From: Burkholderiaceae bacterium | GTDB lineage: Bacteria; Pseudomonadota; Gammaproteobacteria; Burkholderiales; Burkholderiaceae_D | Length of the DNA stretch: 64,000 bases | Assembly (NCBI GenBank): GCA_004298905.1 | Contig: SCTK01000016.1 | Location: 114,462-178,461, forward strand | Direction: 5' to 3' | In this document: positions 8,791-19,241 of the stretch, piece after piece | How positions within the stretch are numbered: position 1 is the stretch's first letter | Layout: every line of letters begins with the position of its first letter | Position numbers and translations under genes: made by a program | The notes under the pieces: generated by a model | What the model saw: the letters and a program-made list of their open reading frames with translations, nothing else | Told to the model about the DNA's origin: nothing | The model's database searches: none

Positions 8791-11700
8791 TTAATGATGC
8801 GATGACAAGTGGCGGCGTCGGATCAACAGATACGCCGCCGGGATCACGAACAGCGACAGTAGCGGCGCAGTGATCATGCCGCCGACCATCGGCGCGGCGA
8901 TGCGTTGCATGACTTCCGAACCGGTGCCGGCGCCGAGCATGATCGGAATCAGACCGGCGACGATCACTGCCACGGTCATGGCCTTGGGCCGCACGCGCAG
9001 CACAGCGCCTTCGCGAATCGCGTCGAGCAGATCGGCTTCCTGTGTTCGTCCCTGGTCTTCTTTATCGTTCCACGCATTTTTCAGATACAGCAGCATGATG
9101 ACGCCAAACTCGGCGGCGACACCGGCCAGCGCGATGAAGCCGACGCCGCTGGCGACCGACAGGTTGTGCCCCAGCAGCCAGAGCAACCACACCCCACCGG
9201 CGAGCGCGAACGGCAGCGTGGCCATGATCAGCAGCGCTTCGTCGAAGCGGGCGAAGGTCAGGTACAACAGCACGAAGATGATCAGCAGCGTGAAGGGGAT
9301 GACGATCTTAAGCTTCGCGCTGGCGCGTTCGAGAAATTCGAACTGACCCGACCAGGACACCGAATAACCGGCGGGAACCTTGACCTCTTTCGCCACGGCT
9401 TGCTGCATTTCATGCACGGCGGATTTCAAATCGCGGCCACGGATATCGACATAGACCCAGCCCGACAGGCGCGCGTTTTCGCTTTTCAACATCGGCGGCC
9501 CATCGGTGATCTTGATCTCGGCAATGTCGCTCAAACGCAATTGCGCGCCACGCTCGGTGAGCACCGGCAGATCACGCAGTTTTTCCAGCGAATCGCGCAC
9601 TTCGCGCGGATAGCGCACATTGATCGGAAAACGTTGCAGACCTTCGACCGTTTCGCCGATGTTGTCGCCGCCGATGGCGGCGGAAATCACGCTTTGCACA
9701 TCGGCGATGTTGAGGCCGTAACGCGCAGCGGCATCGCGGTCGATTTTCATGTCGATGTAGCGCCCGCCGGTCAGCCGTTCGGCCAGTGCCGAAGTGACGC
9801 CGGGCACCTGCTTCACCACGCGCTCGATCTCGGCAGTGATGCGGTCGATCTGCGCCAGATCGGCGCCCGCAACTTTCACCCCGACCGGGCTCTTGATGCC
9901 TGTGGCGAGCATGTCGATACGGTTGCGGATCGGCGGCACCCAGATGTTCGACAGGCCGGGCACCCTGACGATGTGATCCAGTTCTTCGATCAACTTGTCC
10001 GGCGTCATACCGGCGCGCCATTGTGCGCGCGGCTTGAACTGGATCGTGGTCTCGAACATTTCCAGCGGTGCGGGATCGGTGGCGCTTTCGGCGCGGCCGG
10101 CCTTGCCGAACACGCTCTCGACTTCCGGCACCGTCTTGATCAGGCGGTCGGTCTGCTGCAACAATTGCGCGACCTTGCCGGCGGAAATGCCGGGCAGCGC
10201 CGAGGGCATGTATAACACATCGCCTTCGTCCAGCGGCGGCATGAATTCGCCGCCGAGGCGGCTGAGCGGCCACAGGCTGAGCAGCGCGATCAGACCCGCA
10301 ATCGCCAGTGTGGCCTTGGGAGAGCGCAACACCATTTCCAGCAGCGGACGATATGCCGCGATCAAAGCGCGCGTGATCGGATTTTTATATTCGTCGGGGA
10401 TATGCCCGCGAATCAGATAACCCATCAACACGGGAATCAATGTCACCGACAGCCCGGCGGCAGCGGCCATCGCGTAGGTCTTGGTGAAGGCGAGCGGTGC
10501 GAACAACCGGCCTTCCTGCGCTTCCAGCGTGAAGACCGGGATGAACGAGAGCGTGATGATCAGCAGCGAAAAGAACAGCGCCGGGCCGACTTCGGCGGCG
10601 GCATCGCCGATCACCTGCCAGCGCGCCTCGCCGCTTAACTCATGCGCGGGATGTTCGCGATGCCAGAGTTCCAGTTTCTTGTGCGCGTTCTCGATCATCA
10701 CCACCGCCGCATCGACCATCGCGCCAATCGCAATCGCAATGCCACCCAATGACATGATGTTGGCGTTGACGCCTTGATGGTGCATGACGATGAAGGCAGC
10801 GAGGATGCCCAGCGGCAACGCGACAATCGCCACAAACGCCGAGCGCAGATGAAACAGAAAAATCGCGCACACCAGCGCGACAACGATGAACTCCTCGATC
10901 AGCTTGTGCTGCAAATTGTCGACGGCGCGCTTGATCAGACTGGAACGGTCGTAGGTGGTGATGAGTTCCACGCCCGCGGGCAGGCTGGATTTCAGCGTCG
11001 CCAATTTAGCTTTCACGGCGTCAATCGTTTCCAGCGCATTCTTGCCCGAGCGCATGACGATCACGCCACCCGCCACTTCGCCTTCACCATTCAGATCGGC
11101 AATCCCGCGCCGCATTTCCGGACCGATCTGAATGCGCGCGACATCACCCAACTTCACCGGTACACCCGCTTCGCTGGCACGCAAGGGAATCTTGCGGAAA
11201 TCGTCGAGCGATTGCAGATAGCCGGAAGCGCGCACCATGTATTCGGCTTCGCCCAATTCCAGCACCGAACCGCCGCTTTCCTGATTGGCTCGCTGCACCG
11301 CCTCGATCACGCGGCCATGCGGAATGTTATAGGCGCGCAGGCGATCGGGGTCGAGCACGATCTGGTACTGGCGCACCATGCCGCCGATGCTGGCAACCTC
11401 CGACACATTCGGTACAGTCTTCAATTCGTATTTCAAAAACCAGTCCTGCAGCGCACGCAGTTGCGACAGATCCATGCGGCCGGTGCGGTCGATCAGCGCA
11501 TATTCATAGACCCAGCCAACGCCCGTCGCATCCGGCCCCAGCGAGGCTTTCGCGGATGCAGGCAGGCGCGACTGCACCTGGTTCAGATATTCCAGCACGC
11601 GCGAACGCGCCCAGTACGGATCGGTGCCATCCTCGAACAGGATGTAGACGAAGGAATCGCCGAACGCGGAAAACCCGCGCACGGTTTTTGCGCCCGGCAC

Positions 11701-11925
11701 CGACAGCATCGTCGTGGTGAGCGGATAGGTGATCTGGTTCTCGACGATCTGCGGCGCCTGCCCCGGCCAGGTGGTGCGGATGATGACCTGCACATCGGAC
11801 AGATCGGGAATCGCATCGAGTGGTGTCTTCAGCAGCGACCACACGCCCCATGCGCTCAACAGCACGGTGGCCAGCAACACCAGAAAGCGATTGGCAATCG
11901 ACCAGCGAATCAGGCGGGCGATCAT
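8791..11925 (-). CDS. cusA: CusA/SilA-type RND heavy-metal efflux pump
   Basis: A 1044-residue inner-membrane RND transporter of the heavy-metal efflux class. Visible features are the N-terminal helix ([20 protein letters not shown]), the HME-class sequence [20 protein letters not shown], a large periplasmic porter domain, the central helix block with [19 protein letters not shown] (about residue 400), and a second hydrophobic half. It exports Cu(I)/Ag(I) from periplasm or cytoplasm through CusB and CusC. The start overlaps the cusB stop (ATGA at 11922-11925), giving operon order cusC-cusB-cusA. The Cu/Ag rather than Co/Zn/Cd assignment comes from the CusB metal-binding module and the copA context. 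Confidence 0.92.
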   Translation of the reverse strand: MIARLIRWSIANRFLVLLATVLLSAWGVWSLLKTPLDAIPDLSDVQVIIRTTWPGQAPQIVENQITYPLTTTMLSVPGAKTVRGFSAFGDSFVYILFEDGTDPYWARSRVLEYLNQVQSRLPASAKASLGPDATGVGWVYEYALIDRTGRMDLSQLRALQDWFLKYELKTVPNVSEVASIGGMVRQYQIVLDPDRLRAYNIPHGRVIEAVQRANQESGGSVLELGEAEYMVRASGYLQSLDDFRKIPLRASEAGVPVKLGDVARIQIGPEMRRGIADLNGEGEVAGGVIVMRSGKNALETIDAVKAKLATLKSSLPAGVELITTYDRSSLIKRAVDNLQHKLIEEFIVVALVCAIFLFHLRSAFVAIVALPLGILAAFIVMHHQGVNANIMSLGGIAIAIGAMVDAAVVMIENAHKKLELWHREHPAHELSGEARWQVIGDAAAEVGPALFFSLLIITLSFIPVFTLEAQEGRLFAPLAFTKTYAMAAAAGLSVTLIPVLMGYLIRGHIPDEYKNPITRALIAAYRPLLEMVLRSPKATLAIAGLIALLSLWPLSRLGGEFMPPLDEGDVLYMPSALPGISAGKVAQLLQQTDRLIKTVPEVESVFGKAGRAESATDPAPLEMFETTIQFKPRAQWRAGMTPDKLIEELDHIVRVPGLSNIWVPPIRNRIDMLATGIKSPVGVKVAGADLAQIDRITAEIERVVKQVPGVTSALAERLTGGRYIDMKIDRDAAARYGLNIADVQSVISAAIGGDNIGETVEGLQRFPINVRYPREVRDSLEKLRDLPVLTERGAQLRLSDIAEIKITDGPPMLKSENARLSGWVYVDIRGRDLKSAVHEMQQAVAKEVKVPAGYSVSWSGQFEFLERASAKLKIVIPFTLLIIFVLLYLTFARFDEALLIMATLPFALAGGVWLLWLLGHNLSVASGVGFIALAGVAAEFGVIMLLYLKNAWNDKEDQGRTQEADLLDAIREGAVLRVRPKAMTVAVIVAGLIPIMLGAGTGSEVMQRIAAPMVGGMITAPLLSLFVIPAAYLLIRRRHLSSHH

Positions 11926-13214
11926 GGGTGCGCTCCCTTGTCCATGGCGCTTTCCGGCTGCGGCGTTTCACCCAGACGCGTCGCGGTGCCGCGCAGGCTG
12001 GCTTCGGAGTCGATCAGAAATTGACCGGAGACGACGACCTTTTGTCCCGCCTTCAAGCCGGTGCGAATTTCAGTTTGCCCATGACTGTCGATGCCGGGTT
12101 CGACTTCGACAGCAACAAACTTGCCATCGCCCTGCGCCACCATCACCACACTGCGCGTGCCGGTTTGAATCACTGCTTCCGAAGGCACCAGCAACACTTC
12201 CTTGCCCACTTTGCTGGGCGTGAAGTTGACGGTGGCAAACATGCCCGGCAGCAGTTGCGCGCGTGGATTATTCAACTCCACACGCGCTTTCAGAGTGCGC
12301 GTGGCGGCACTGACTTCCGGCAGGATGGCGCTAACGCGGCCCTTGAGGACCGTGCCCGGTAGGGCCGGAGCGTGCGCTTCGACCTGCGTGCCCGGCCGCA
12401 CCTGCGCCGCCGCACTTTCGGGAATTTCGGCGTTGACCCAGACCGTCGCAAGACCATTGATGCGGAACAGTGTGACGCCGGTCGTCACCGCCATCCCCTC
12501 GCGCGCGCCCAGCTCCGCGATCACGCCACTGAGCGGGGCCGTGATAGTCACACGCGCATGCACGGCGCCACTGGTTTCGACCTGCCGTATCTGTGCGTCG
12601 TCCATCCCGGCCAGCCGCATGCGTTGCCGCGCGCCATCGAGCATGACCTCGGGTGCCGCCGTGCCCATGCGCTTGACGGTCAGAAATTCTTCCTGCGCCG
12701 CGACCCAGTCAGGCACATACAACTCGGCCAGCGGCTGGCCTTTGCGCACCGGATCGAGTGGCGCGCGTACAAGCAGCTTCTCGACAAAACCATTGGCGCG
12801 CGCCTGCACCAGCGCCACATCGCGCTCGTTGTACGCCACCGCGCCAACCGCTTCGAGCGCCGGATTCAAGACGCCGGTCGTTACCTCGGCGATGCGCACA
12901 CCCAGATTCTGCTGCACACGCGGGCTGATGCTGACCGTGCCAGCATCGTCACCTTCGTCGGCATACACCGGCACCAGTTGCATATCCATGAAAGGGGATT
13001 TGCCGGGCTTATCGAATTTCTGGCTGGGGACCATCGGGTCGTGCCAGTACAGCACTTTTCTATCCGTGGCAGGCGCGGCGGCTTGACCGCTGACCGCCGC
13101 ACCTGCGGACGCATTGTTCATGCCGCGGCTCAGACCGAGTTGGTACACGCCGTAAGCGCTCGCGCTCAATACACCGGCGGCCGCAAGAATCACTACAAGT
13201 TTTCTGGTGTTCAT
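11922..13214 (-). CDS. cusB: CusB-type membrane fusion protein
   Basis: A 430-residue periplasmic adaptor linking the RND pump to the outer-membrane channel. The chosen start [16 protein letters not shown] gives an N-terminal membrane anchor and an ATGA overlap with the upstream cusC stop. Frames beginning 20 codons earlier run back into cusC. A heavy-metal-binding module follows at about residues 49-80 ([20 protein letters not shown], then MDMQLVP), with Met residues expected to bind Cu(I)/Ag(I). The beta-barrel, lipoyl and helical hairpin regions follow. It probably hands metal to CusA and assembles the tripartite pump. Confidence 0.9.
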   Translation of the reverse strand: MNTRKLVVILAAAGVLSASAYGVYQLGLSRGMNNASAGAAVSGQAAAPATDRKVLYWHDPMVPSQKFDKPGKSPFMDMQLVPVYADEGDDAGTVSISPRVQQNLGVRIAEVTTGVLNPALEAVGAVAYNERDVALVQARANGFVEKLLVRAPLDPVRKGQPLAELYVPDWVAAQEEFLTVKRMGTAAPEVMLDGARQRMRLAGMDDAQIRQVETSGAVHARVTITAPLSGVIAELGAREGMAVTTGVTLFRINGLATVWVNAEIPESAAAQVRPGTQVEAHAPALPGTVLKGRVSAILPEVSAATRTLKARVELNNPRAQLLPGMFATVNFTPSKVGKEVLLVPSEAVIQTGTRSVVMVAQGDGKFVAVEVEPGIDSHGQTEIRTGLKAGQKVVVSGQFLIDSEASLRGTATRLGETPQPESAMDKGAHP

Positions 13215-14509
13215 TTTGTATCCTTGGAATTCATGGAGGACGCGTCGGGGAGCAGGAAATTCAGTTGCGCCCACAGGCGCGCTGCCTCCTGCTCCAGTTG
13301 CAGCGCCTGCAACTGCACCTCGGTTTCATTGCGCTGCGCGTTCAGCACTTCGTTCAGTGAAGACTTGCCGCCGCGCCAGGCGCTTAAAACCGCTTGCGTG
13401 CGGGCCATCGCCAGCGGCAGCATTTCATCCGCGATGCGCGTCTGTCGCTCGCGAGCGTTGTCCCATTCGGCCAGCATCGTTTTGACTTCCGCGACATGGG
13501 CACGCAACATCTCTTCGCGCTCCGCCTTGGCTTGTTCGACCTGCGCGAGCTTGGCGGCCAGTTCGCGACCTTGCCGGTTCTTCCGATCCCATTGCAGCGG
13601 AATCGAAATGCCGAACGAAATCATGTTGGAATACTGCGGGCCGCGCTGACTGTAGGCCACCTCGGCGCTCCAGTCGGCCTGCTGGTTGGCCTGCGCCAGC
13701 CGCGCTTCGGTTTCGGCTTGCGCGACCTGCTGGCTCAGCATCTCGATCCGGGGATGGCGCGCCAATTCTTTTTCCAGCGCATGGTCGTGCAAATCAAGCG
13801 CCGCCATCACCGGCTTGTCCGCCAGCGGTGCCTCTGCATCGCGGCTGCCGATCCAGCGCGCCAACACCGTTTTGGCAGTACGCTGCTTGCGCGCCAATTC
13901 GCTGGCCTGATCTTCCAGCGCCACGCGCATACTGCGCGCCGCATACACATCGGCCTGACTGCCGCGCCCAGCGCGATATGCGCTGTCGGCGGCATCGATT
14001 TCCAGTTGCGCCTGTTTGATCTGCTCCGTCATCAGCGCCACCATGGCTTCGGCGTAATAGCGCTCCAGCCACGCCAGCGCCGTATCGCGCTGAATGTCGG
14101 CCAGCATTGCAGATTGTTCGGCGCGCGCCTTGTCGGCCTCGCGCTCATAACGTTCACCGCGCAACTGACGCTTGTCTGCACGGGTGAATTCCTGCATCAG
14201 CCCCACGCGCCGCATCGTCATGAAATCGCGCGTGGTGCTGAAGCGATCCGGCCCATCGGCCGGCAAGTTCTCGATCCCGAGCCGCAACACGGGGTCGGGA
14301 TTTTGCGCACTGGCCACCGCCATCTCTTGCGCCGATTGAATCGCCGCAGTCCCCGCCACCAGTTGCAGCGAACGTTCCACCGCAAGCCTTTGCGCCTGCG
14401 CCAGCGTGAGCGGCTGCACCTGGGCCTGCGCCACGCCCGCCTGAGCGCAAAACGCAAGCACAAACGCGAACACAAGCGCACACCGCCGTGTGCAAACAAA
14501 ATACTTCAT
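13211..14509 (-). CDS. CusC-type TolC family outer-membrane efflux protein
   Basis: A 432-residue protein with a signal peptide (cleavage near AGVAQAQ) and the long Ala/Gln/Glu-rich coiled-coil helices of the TolC (OEP) family in two repeats. It forms the outer-membrane duct for the CusBA pump. A good Shine-Dalgarno AGGAGA lies before the start. There is a GC-rich hairpin (14536-14553) between this gene and the upstream Cys-rich protein gene, which may lower or tune expression of the pump genes. No lipobox Cys is visible, unlike E. coli CusC. Confidence 0.87.
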   Translation of the reverse strand: MKYFVCTRRCALVFAFVLAFCAQAGVAQAQVQPLTLAQAQRLAVERSLQLVAGTAAIQSAQEMAVASAQNPDPVLRLGIENLPADGPDRFSTTRDFMTMRRVGLMQEFTRADKRQLRGERYEREADKARAEQSAMLADIQRDTALAWLERYYAEAMVALMTEQIKQAQLEIDAADSAYRAGRGSQADVYAARSMRVALEDQASELARKQRTAKTVLARWIGSRDAEAPLADKPVMAALDLHDHALEKELARHPRIEMLSQQVAQAETEARLAQANQQADWSAEVAYSQRGPQYSNMISFGISIPLQWDRKNRQGRELAAKLAQVEQAKAEREEMLRAHVAEVKTMLAEWDNARERQTRIADEMLPLAMARTQAVLSAWRGGKSSLNEVLNAQRNETEVQLQALQLEQEAARLWAQLNFLLPDASSMNSKDTK

Positions 14510-14535
14510 GGGAATCTCCTGATGAAAAGAAACCT

Positions 14536-14553
14536 GCCGCGCTCAGGCGCGGC
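14536..14553 (-). terminator. Intercistronic GC hairpin (attenuator-like)
   Basis: GCCGCGC (14536-14542) pairs perfectly with GCGCGGC (14547-14553) around a four-base loop. There is no long T run on either side, so it is probably a partial terminator or an mRNA-stability hairpin between the first copper-cluster gene and the cusC-like gene. Confidence 0.45.
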
Positions 14554-14568
14554 ATTGTTCAACTCAGA

Positions 14569-14916
14569 TCAGGAAAGAATCGGCGGGCGGTCCAGCGGAG
14601 GAGGATGTCTGCCAATGAGCGCTTGGACACTGGCCTCGGGAGGCAAGACGCCTCCAGCAAATACCATGTCGCCCAGCGTGGCGGGGATGACTGAGAATTG
14701 CACCGACTGCGCGACCTGGCACAGCGCCGCGTGCGCACAAGAACCCTTCTGCTCCGGCGCCTGCGGCTGATGCACCGCGCCGTCACGCTGATCATCCATC
14801 TGCTGCATCCCACCCTGCGCCAGCGCACAACGCAAGGCGCAAGACTGCGCCCATGCCTGCAACGGCATGGCACCCAACAGACTCAGCGAGAGAAGAACAA
14901 CCAGAATTTTGCGCAT
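14569..14916 (-). CDS. Cys-containing periplasmic protein at head of copper cluster
   Basis: A 115-residue protein with a Sec signal peptide (MRKILVVLLSLSLLGAM... cleaved near AWAQ). Four Cys are arranged as CALRC and CAHAALC, with several Met, His and Gln in the mature part. I do not recognise a named family. Proteins of this type (small, secreted, Cys/Met/His) commonly lead copper or silver operons. It is the promoter-proximal gene here, about 60 nt upstream of the cusC-like gene, so a periplasmic metal-binding or sensing role is inferred from context only. Confidence 0.6.
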   Translation of the reverse strand: MRKILVVLLSLSLLGAMPLQAWAQSCALRCALAQGGMQQMDDQRDGAVHQPQAPEQKGSCAHAALCQVAQSVQFSVIPATLGDMVFAGGVLPPEASVQALIGRHPPPLDRPPILS

Positions 14917-14952
14917 ACCAGAGAAAGTTCATGCAGCGGGAATATGGGGTGC

Positions 14953-14981
14953 ATCATAACAGAGCGACTTCGCGCGGTACA
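14953..14981 (-). promoter_or_regulatory. Predicted sigma-70 promoter of the copper operon
   Basis: On the minus strand TATGAT (14958-14953) lies 17 bp downstream of TGTACC (14981-14976). The -10 is near consensus but the -35 is poor, which fits an activator-dependent promoter. Transcription would begin about 30 nt before the Cys-rich protein gene. I see no clear CueR-type dyad between the boxes. Confidence 0.4.
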
Positions 14982-15248
14982 GAAAACGGCCGAACAGTTG
15001 CAAAAAATGATGGTCGGCGCGCGCGGGCGTTGCTACACTTGCGTCCGTGCGGGAAAGAAATTCGGCTCCATGCCGTGTGAGGCGTTGGCTTCGGTCAGCG
15101 AATCCTATACTCCCCACCCCTATTCCGACGCCCTCTGATTTTTGGTCGGGAGGCGTTTTTTGTTATGGACAGAATTACGCAATTTTTAGAGGGCCGCCAC
15201 CATGGGCTCACTCGTTCGCTTGACATCGGCCTGAGAATGGCGCTCGAC
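14982..15248. other. Intergenic stretch with weak hairpins
   Basis: Between the copper operon promoter and the DUF1828 gene there is no convincing gene. The segment 15126-15160 contains ACGCC...GGCGT followed by TTTTTTG, a weak possible rightward terminator without an obvious gene before it. A stretch near 15090-15115 faintly resembles the 3' part of a tRNA but lacks a matching 5' half. Confidence 0.4.
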
Positions 15249-16010
15249 TTAGTGTTGTGCCGACCCCATTTTTTCGACAGTAGCTTGAAGAGAAGTAAGG
15301 GGCCAAATGTCGGCAAAACGGCTAAGAATCAAGGCTTCTTGGCGGGCGCGCTCCGGATTACTTCTGTCGTCAATGATGACCCTAATGGGAGTGTCTGATT
15401 GGGACGGGATCCCTCGAATATCCGCCAACTTTCGCACTTCCGAGGCGGTTGATTGCGGCGCGGATGAAACCACATCGATCAGTTCGCCATCCACCAGGAA
15501 AGAGAAAGAATGCGAGCGCCCGGAAATACCGGCAAGGGGTTGTTCATACAAAAACTCATAACCCGCTTTCCATTCGCGCAAATAAATCTCTACCTCACTG
15601 GCGAGGCTGGTTACATCGTTTGAGATGCCGGCATTTTCGGCTTCCCAGCCGGCAATATTTAAAATTGCTGTGAGTGCTTTCCTAAAACCTTCCCTGCCGT
15701 CTTGTAACGGGGAGAGAATCGAGATTTCTCCTTCGTCTGAAATTTGTGCGCCGGCCTCCTCAACCAATTTCTGAATGGGCTTGATCGCGCGCTTGTCCCT
15801 GAGTTTGATCCCTGAACCGGAAACATGGAACAACGTATCTCCGGCATCAAAGAATCGCATCAAACCACCAAGCTCTTCTGCGTAGAGGTGAATTCCATCG
15901 CCATCGAAATACTCGAATGGGGTGCTGATGCAATGAATCGGTTTTCCATCAAAGGATGGAAGAATCTTGCAGCTCAGCCCGAGGGTTTCTAAAAATTCTG
16001 TGCAATTCAT
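15249..16010 (-). CDS. DUF1828-domain protein
   Basis: A 253-residue cytoplasmic protein. The N-terminal 90 residues (CISTPFEYFDGDGIHLYAEE...LRFFDAGDT-type pattern) match the DUF1828 family, and the C-terminal half (from about residue 135, with SFLVDG and VIIDDRS) resembles the DUF1829 companion region. No catalytic motif can be named. It lies 9 nt downstream of the 150-residue gene at 16020-16472 and is AT-richer than the surrounding core genes. Such DUF1828 pairs are seen on variable chromosomal regions and phages. Function is unknown, and a defence or toxin-antitoxin role is only a guess. Confidence 0.7.
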   Translation of the reverse strand: MNCTEFLETLGLSCKILPSFDGKPIHCISTPFEYFDGDGIHLYAEELGGLMRFFDAGDTLFHVSGSGIKLRDKRAIKPIQKLVEEAGAQISDEGEISILSPLQDGREGFRKALTAILNIAGWEAENAGISNDVTSLASEVEIYLREWKAGYEFLYEQPLAGISGRSHSFSFLVDGELIDVVSSAPQSTASEVRKLADIRGIPSQSDTPIRVIIDDRSNPERARQEALILSRFADIWPLTSLQATVEKMGSAQH

Positions 16011-16019
16011 TTCACGGCC

Positions 16020-16472
16020 TTAACTTGAACTCGAATGGAGACTCAAGTGGTTCTTCGAATTCGACATTGGTTCCCTGCAAAAGTATGCAACAGCCGCATC
16101 AAAATTAACAGGGTAAGAAGACCCAAAAACAACCCTGTCTTGTCCGATGTGTTGGTGTGGCCAATCATGTTGACCCTCTTCGCAAATCGGCGCACTTGTC
16201 GTGTCGAGTTGATAGATGCGTTGCGTACGTCCATATTCGGCCAAGAAGAGGCTGAACTTGAAATTTTCTCTATAGGGCTTCTGGGTTCGCTGGCAAAGGA
16301 GCTCGACTGTAAGCCCTTTTTTATACAGGCCATTTTCAGTTACACCGACAGTAAACTCCCATACTTCGCGCTGACCACTTTTAGACAAGCGAAATTCTGC
16401 GTGTGGCGCGATTTTCCGTGGAGACAGAACCGCATCCGCCTCTTGTCGGGGGACATCTAAGTGATTAGCCAT
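16020..16472 (-). CDS. Hypothetical partner of DUF1828 protein
   Basis: A 150-residue protein that opens with a helix (LDVPRQEADAVLSPRK), then beta-rich sequence ending in HDWPHQHIGQDRVVFG, a His/Trp-rich segment. The tail is Ser-rich. The layout resembles the short proteins that commonly precede DUF1828 genes (possibly the DUF6978 group), but I recognise no motif with certainty. The two genes are co-oriented with a 9-nt gap and probably form one transcript. Base composition is lower in GC than rho/trxA beside it, hinting at transfer as a cassette. Confidence 0.6.
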   Translation of the reverse strand: MANHLDVPRQEADAVLSPRKIAPHAEFRLSKSGQREVWEFTVGVTENGLYKKGLTVELLCQRTQKPYRENFKFSLFLAEYGRTQRIYQLDTTSAPICEEGQHDWPHQHIGQDRVVFGSSYPVNFDAAVAYFCREPMSNSKNHLSLHSSSS

Positions 16473-16738
16473 AACGGATGCTCTTATCTATTTTCTGCAT
16501 CTAACGCCCCTGATTGCCACTTCCCATAGGCTCCAAGTGTACGACACGACAGGATACCGAAAGGTACCGGAGTCGGCCTGTTTTCTCAAGCGAAATGGAT
16601 GACAGAGAATATTTTTTGAGGTCAGGGTATTCCTATGATCGCGACCTCAATACTCACGACAAGATTACACAGTGAAGCCTGCCGCTTCGCGGGCATGGGA
16701 TTTATGAGGGCATTGACGATGAGCCGCCCGTAGATTAC
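16473..16738. other. Intergenic region, no gene seen
   Basis: AT-richer non-coding DNA separating the DUF1828 cassette from DUF2322. GAGGTC near 16618 and GACCTC near 16643 form a six-bp inverted pair. No promoter can be assigned with confidence. Confidence 0.4.
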
Positions 16739-17077
16739 TCAGGCGGGCACCGCTTGCAGGGTCAATGCTTGTTCGGCAGAACGAATGGCAAACAGGCGGT
16801 CGATGTTCGGATGCTTGCCGGGATGGGCTTGGGCGTCAGCCGTATGTTCCGCGTAGATGCGCAGGCCAAGGGCAGCGGCTTCCGGCGTGATGCTGCCGAA
16901 TTCGCTGGCGAGCCAGACGTAGATGCGCAAGGAGCCGGCCTGGCCGGGTTTGTTTTCGATACGTGCGACCTGCGCGCCGTTGGCGTCGAACAATTCAACT
17001 GCGGTCAATCCATTGATGGCGGGGAGTTGCGCGAGGTTGTCGGCGAAGGTGGTGGTGAAGGTAGGCTTCGTGGACAT
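16739..17077 (-). CDS. DUF2322 family protein
   Basis: A 112-residue cytoplasmic protein from the start MSTKPTFTTTFADNLAQLP. A frame 13 codons longer exists but its extra residues (MKSSRFQSKRNA) are unlike the family. The sequence GLTAVELFDANGAQVARIENKPGQ and the ending EQALTLQAVPA fit the small DUF2322 family of beta- and gammaproteobacteria. Function is unknown. It lies downstream of rho on the same strand, separated by a strong hairpin. Confidence 0.75.
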   Translation of the reverse strand: MSTKPTFTTTFADNLAQLPAINGLTAVELFDANGAQVARIENKPGQAGSLRIYVWLASEFGSITPEAAALGLRIYAEHTADAQAHPGKHPNIDRLFAIRSAEQALTLQAVPA

Positions 17078-17129
17078 GGTGGCATTTCGCTTCGATTGGA
17101 AGCGGGATGATTTCAATTGTTGGACTGCG

Positions 17130-17156
17130 CACTTTGCGCGTTGAGCGCAAAGTGCT
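17130..17156 (-). terminator. Hairpin after rho
   Basis: GCACTTTGCGC and GCGCAAAGTGC form an 11-bp stem with a five-base loop. A second stem (GTCCGA...TCGGAC) lies between it and the rho stop at 17216. There is no strong T run. These probably stabilise or end the rho transcript. Confidence 0.55.
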
Positions 17157-17215
17157 TGGGTAACGCTCCGCTGTCCGATCCCCGCTGCGCGGGGCCCCTC
17201 GGACGACGCTCTGCG

Positions 17216-18478
<1,263 letters not shown>

Positions 18479-18570
18479 AACAGGCCCCTTGCGGGTAGGT
18501 GAGGGATGGATGGGATGGAAGTGCAGCCAGAAAAGGCTGCGGAAAATTACACTGAATTATTTTTCAAAGC

Positions 18571-18590
18571 GGCGGGCGTGGTCGCCCGCC
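18571..18590 (-). terminator. Hairpin between trxA and rho
   Basis: GGCGGGCG and CGCCCGCC form a perfect 8-bp GC stem with a four-base loop, followed on the minus strand by TTTGAAAAAT. It is a probable partial intrinsic terminator or attenuator after trxA. Confidence 0.55.
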
Positions 18591-18612
18591 GGAGTTGGGG
18601 TTGTAGCGCTGC

Positions 18613-18936
18613 TTACAGATGACTGTCCAGAAACGCGGTCAATTGCGATTTCGACAGCGCGCCGACCTTGGTGGCAACTACGGCACCATTCTTGAACAAC
18701 ATGAGGGTCGGGATGCCGCGAATACCGAATTTGGCCGGCGTTTCCTGATTCTCATCGACATTCATCTTGGCGATCTGCAGACGGCCATCGTATTCCTTGG
18801 AAATTTCCTCAAGCACCGGCGCGATCATCTTGCAGGGGCCACACCATTCGGCCCAGTAGTCGATCAACACGGCGCCGTCGGCCTTGACCACGTCCTGTTC
18901 AAAAGTCGCATCGCTGACGTATTTGATTTCACTCAT
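18613..18936 (-). CDS. trxA: Thioredoxin 1
   Basis: A 107-residue cytoplasmic thiol-disulfide reductase. The redox motif [10 protein letters not shown] is at about residues 28-37, and the cis-Pro segment [11 protein letters not shown] is near residues 73-83. Both match canonical TrxA. It reduces protein disulfides with electrons from thioredoxin reductase. It lies 135 nt upstream of rho with a hairpin between them. The start has a Shine-Dalgarno-like AAAGG upstream. Confidence 0.97.
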   Translation of the reverse strand: MSEIKYVSDATFEQDVVKADGAVLIDYWAEWCGPCKMIAPVLEEISKEYDGRLQIAKMNVDENQETPAKFGIRGIPTLMLFKNGAVVATKVGALSKSQLTAFLDSHL

Positions 18937-19241
18937 TGCTGCACCTTTCAGTAATTTGCTTGTTGCTTATGCATTGCGGCTCCGATGGCACATCCGGGAG
19001 CGGCGGGGTATTTCATGAAGTAGGAGTTTGGGGCGCTGACGAATGCTTCAAGTGAAAGATTCAGGTCGCGCCAGAGAAGCGCATTGGAGTAATACTGCTC
19101 TAGGCTCTGCGGCAATACTACACGAAAACTTCTGGTTTGGCCTAGGGCCGGGGCGCAGGAAAATCATGCCAGCGTAGAATGCGGCGGATTGTTGTATTTA
19201 TAGCTATTACCCACACGATCGCACGCCAAACCCCGCCCACC

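Noticed and set aside
14953..14981. CueR operator in the copper promoter
   Set aside because: Spacing of the boxes is 17 bp, not the 19-20 bp of MerR-type promoters, and no clear dyad lies between them.
15085..15115. tRNA-like 3' end (GCGAATCCTATAC...CCCCACCCC)
   Set aside because: No matching 5' acceptor strand, D-arm or anticodon arm could be found upstream.
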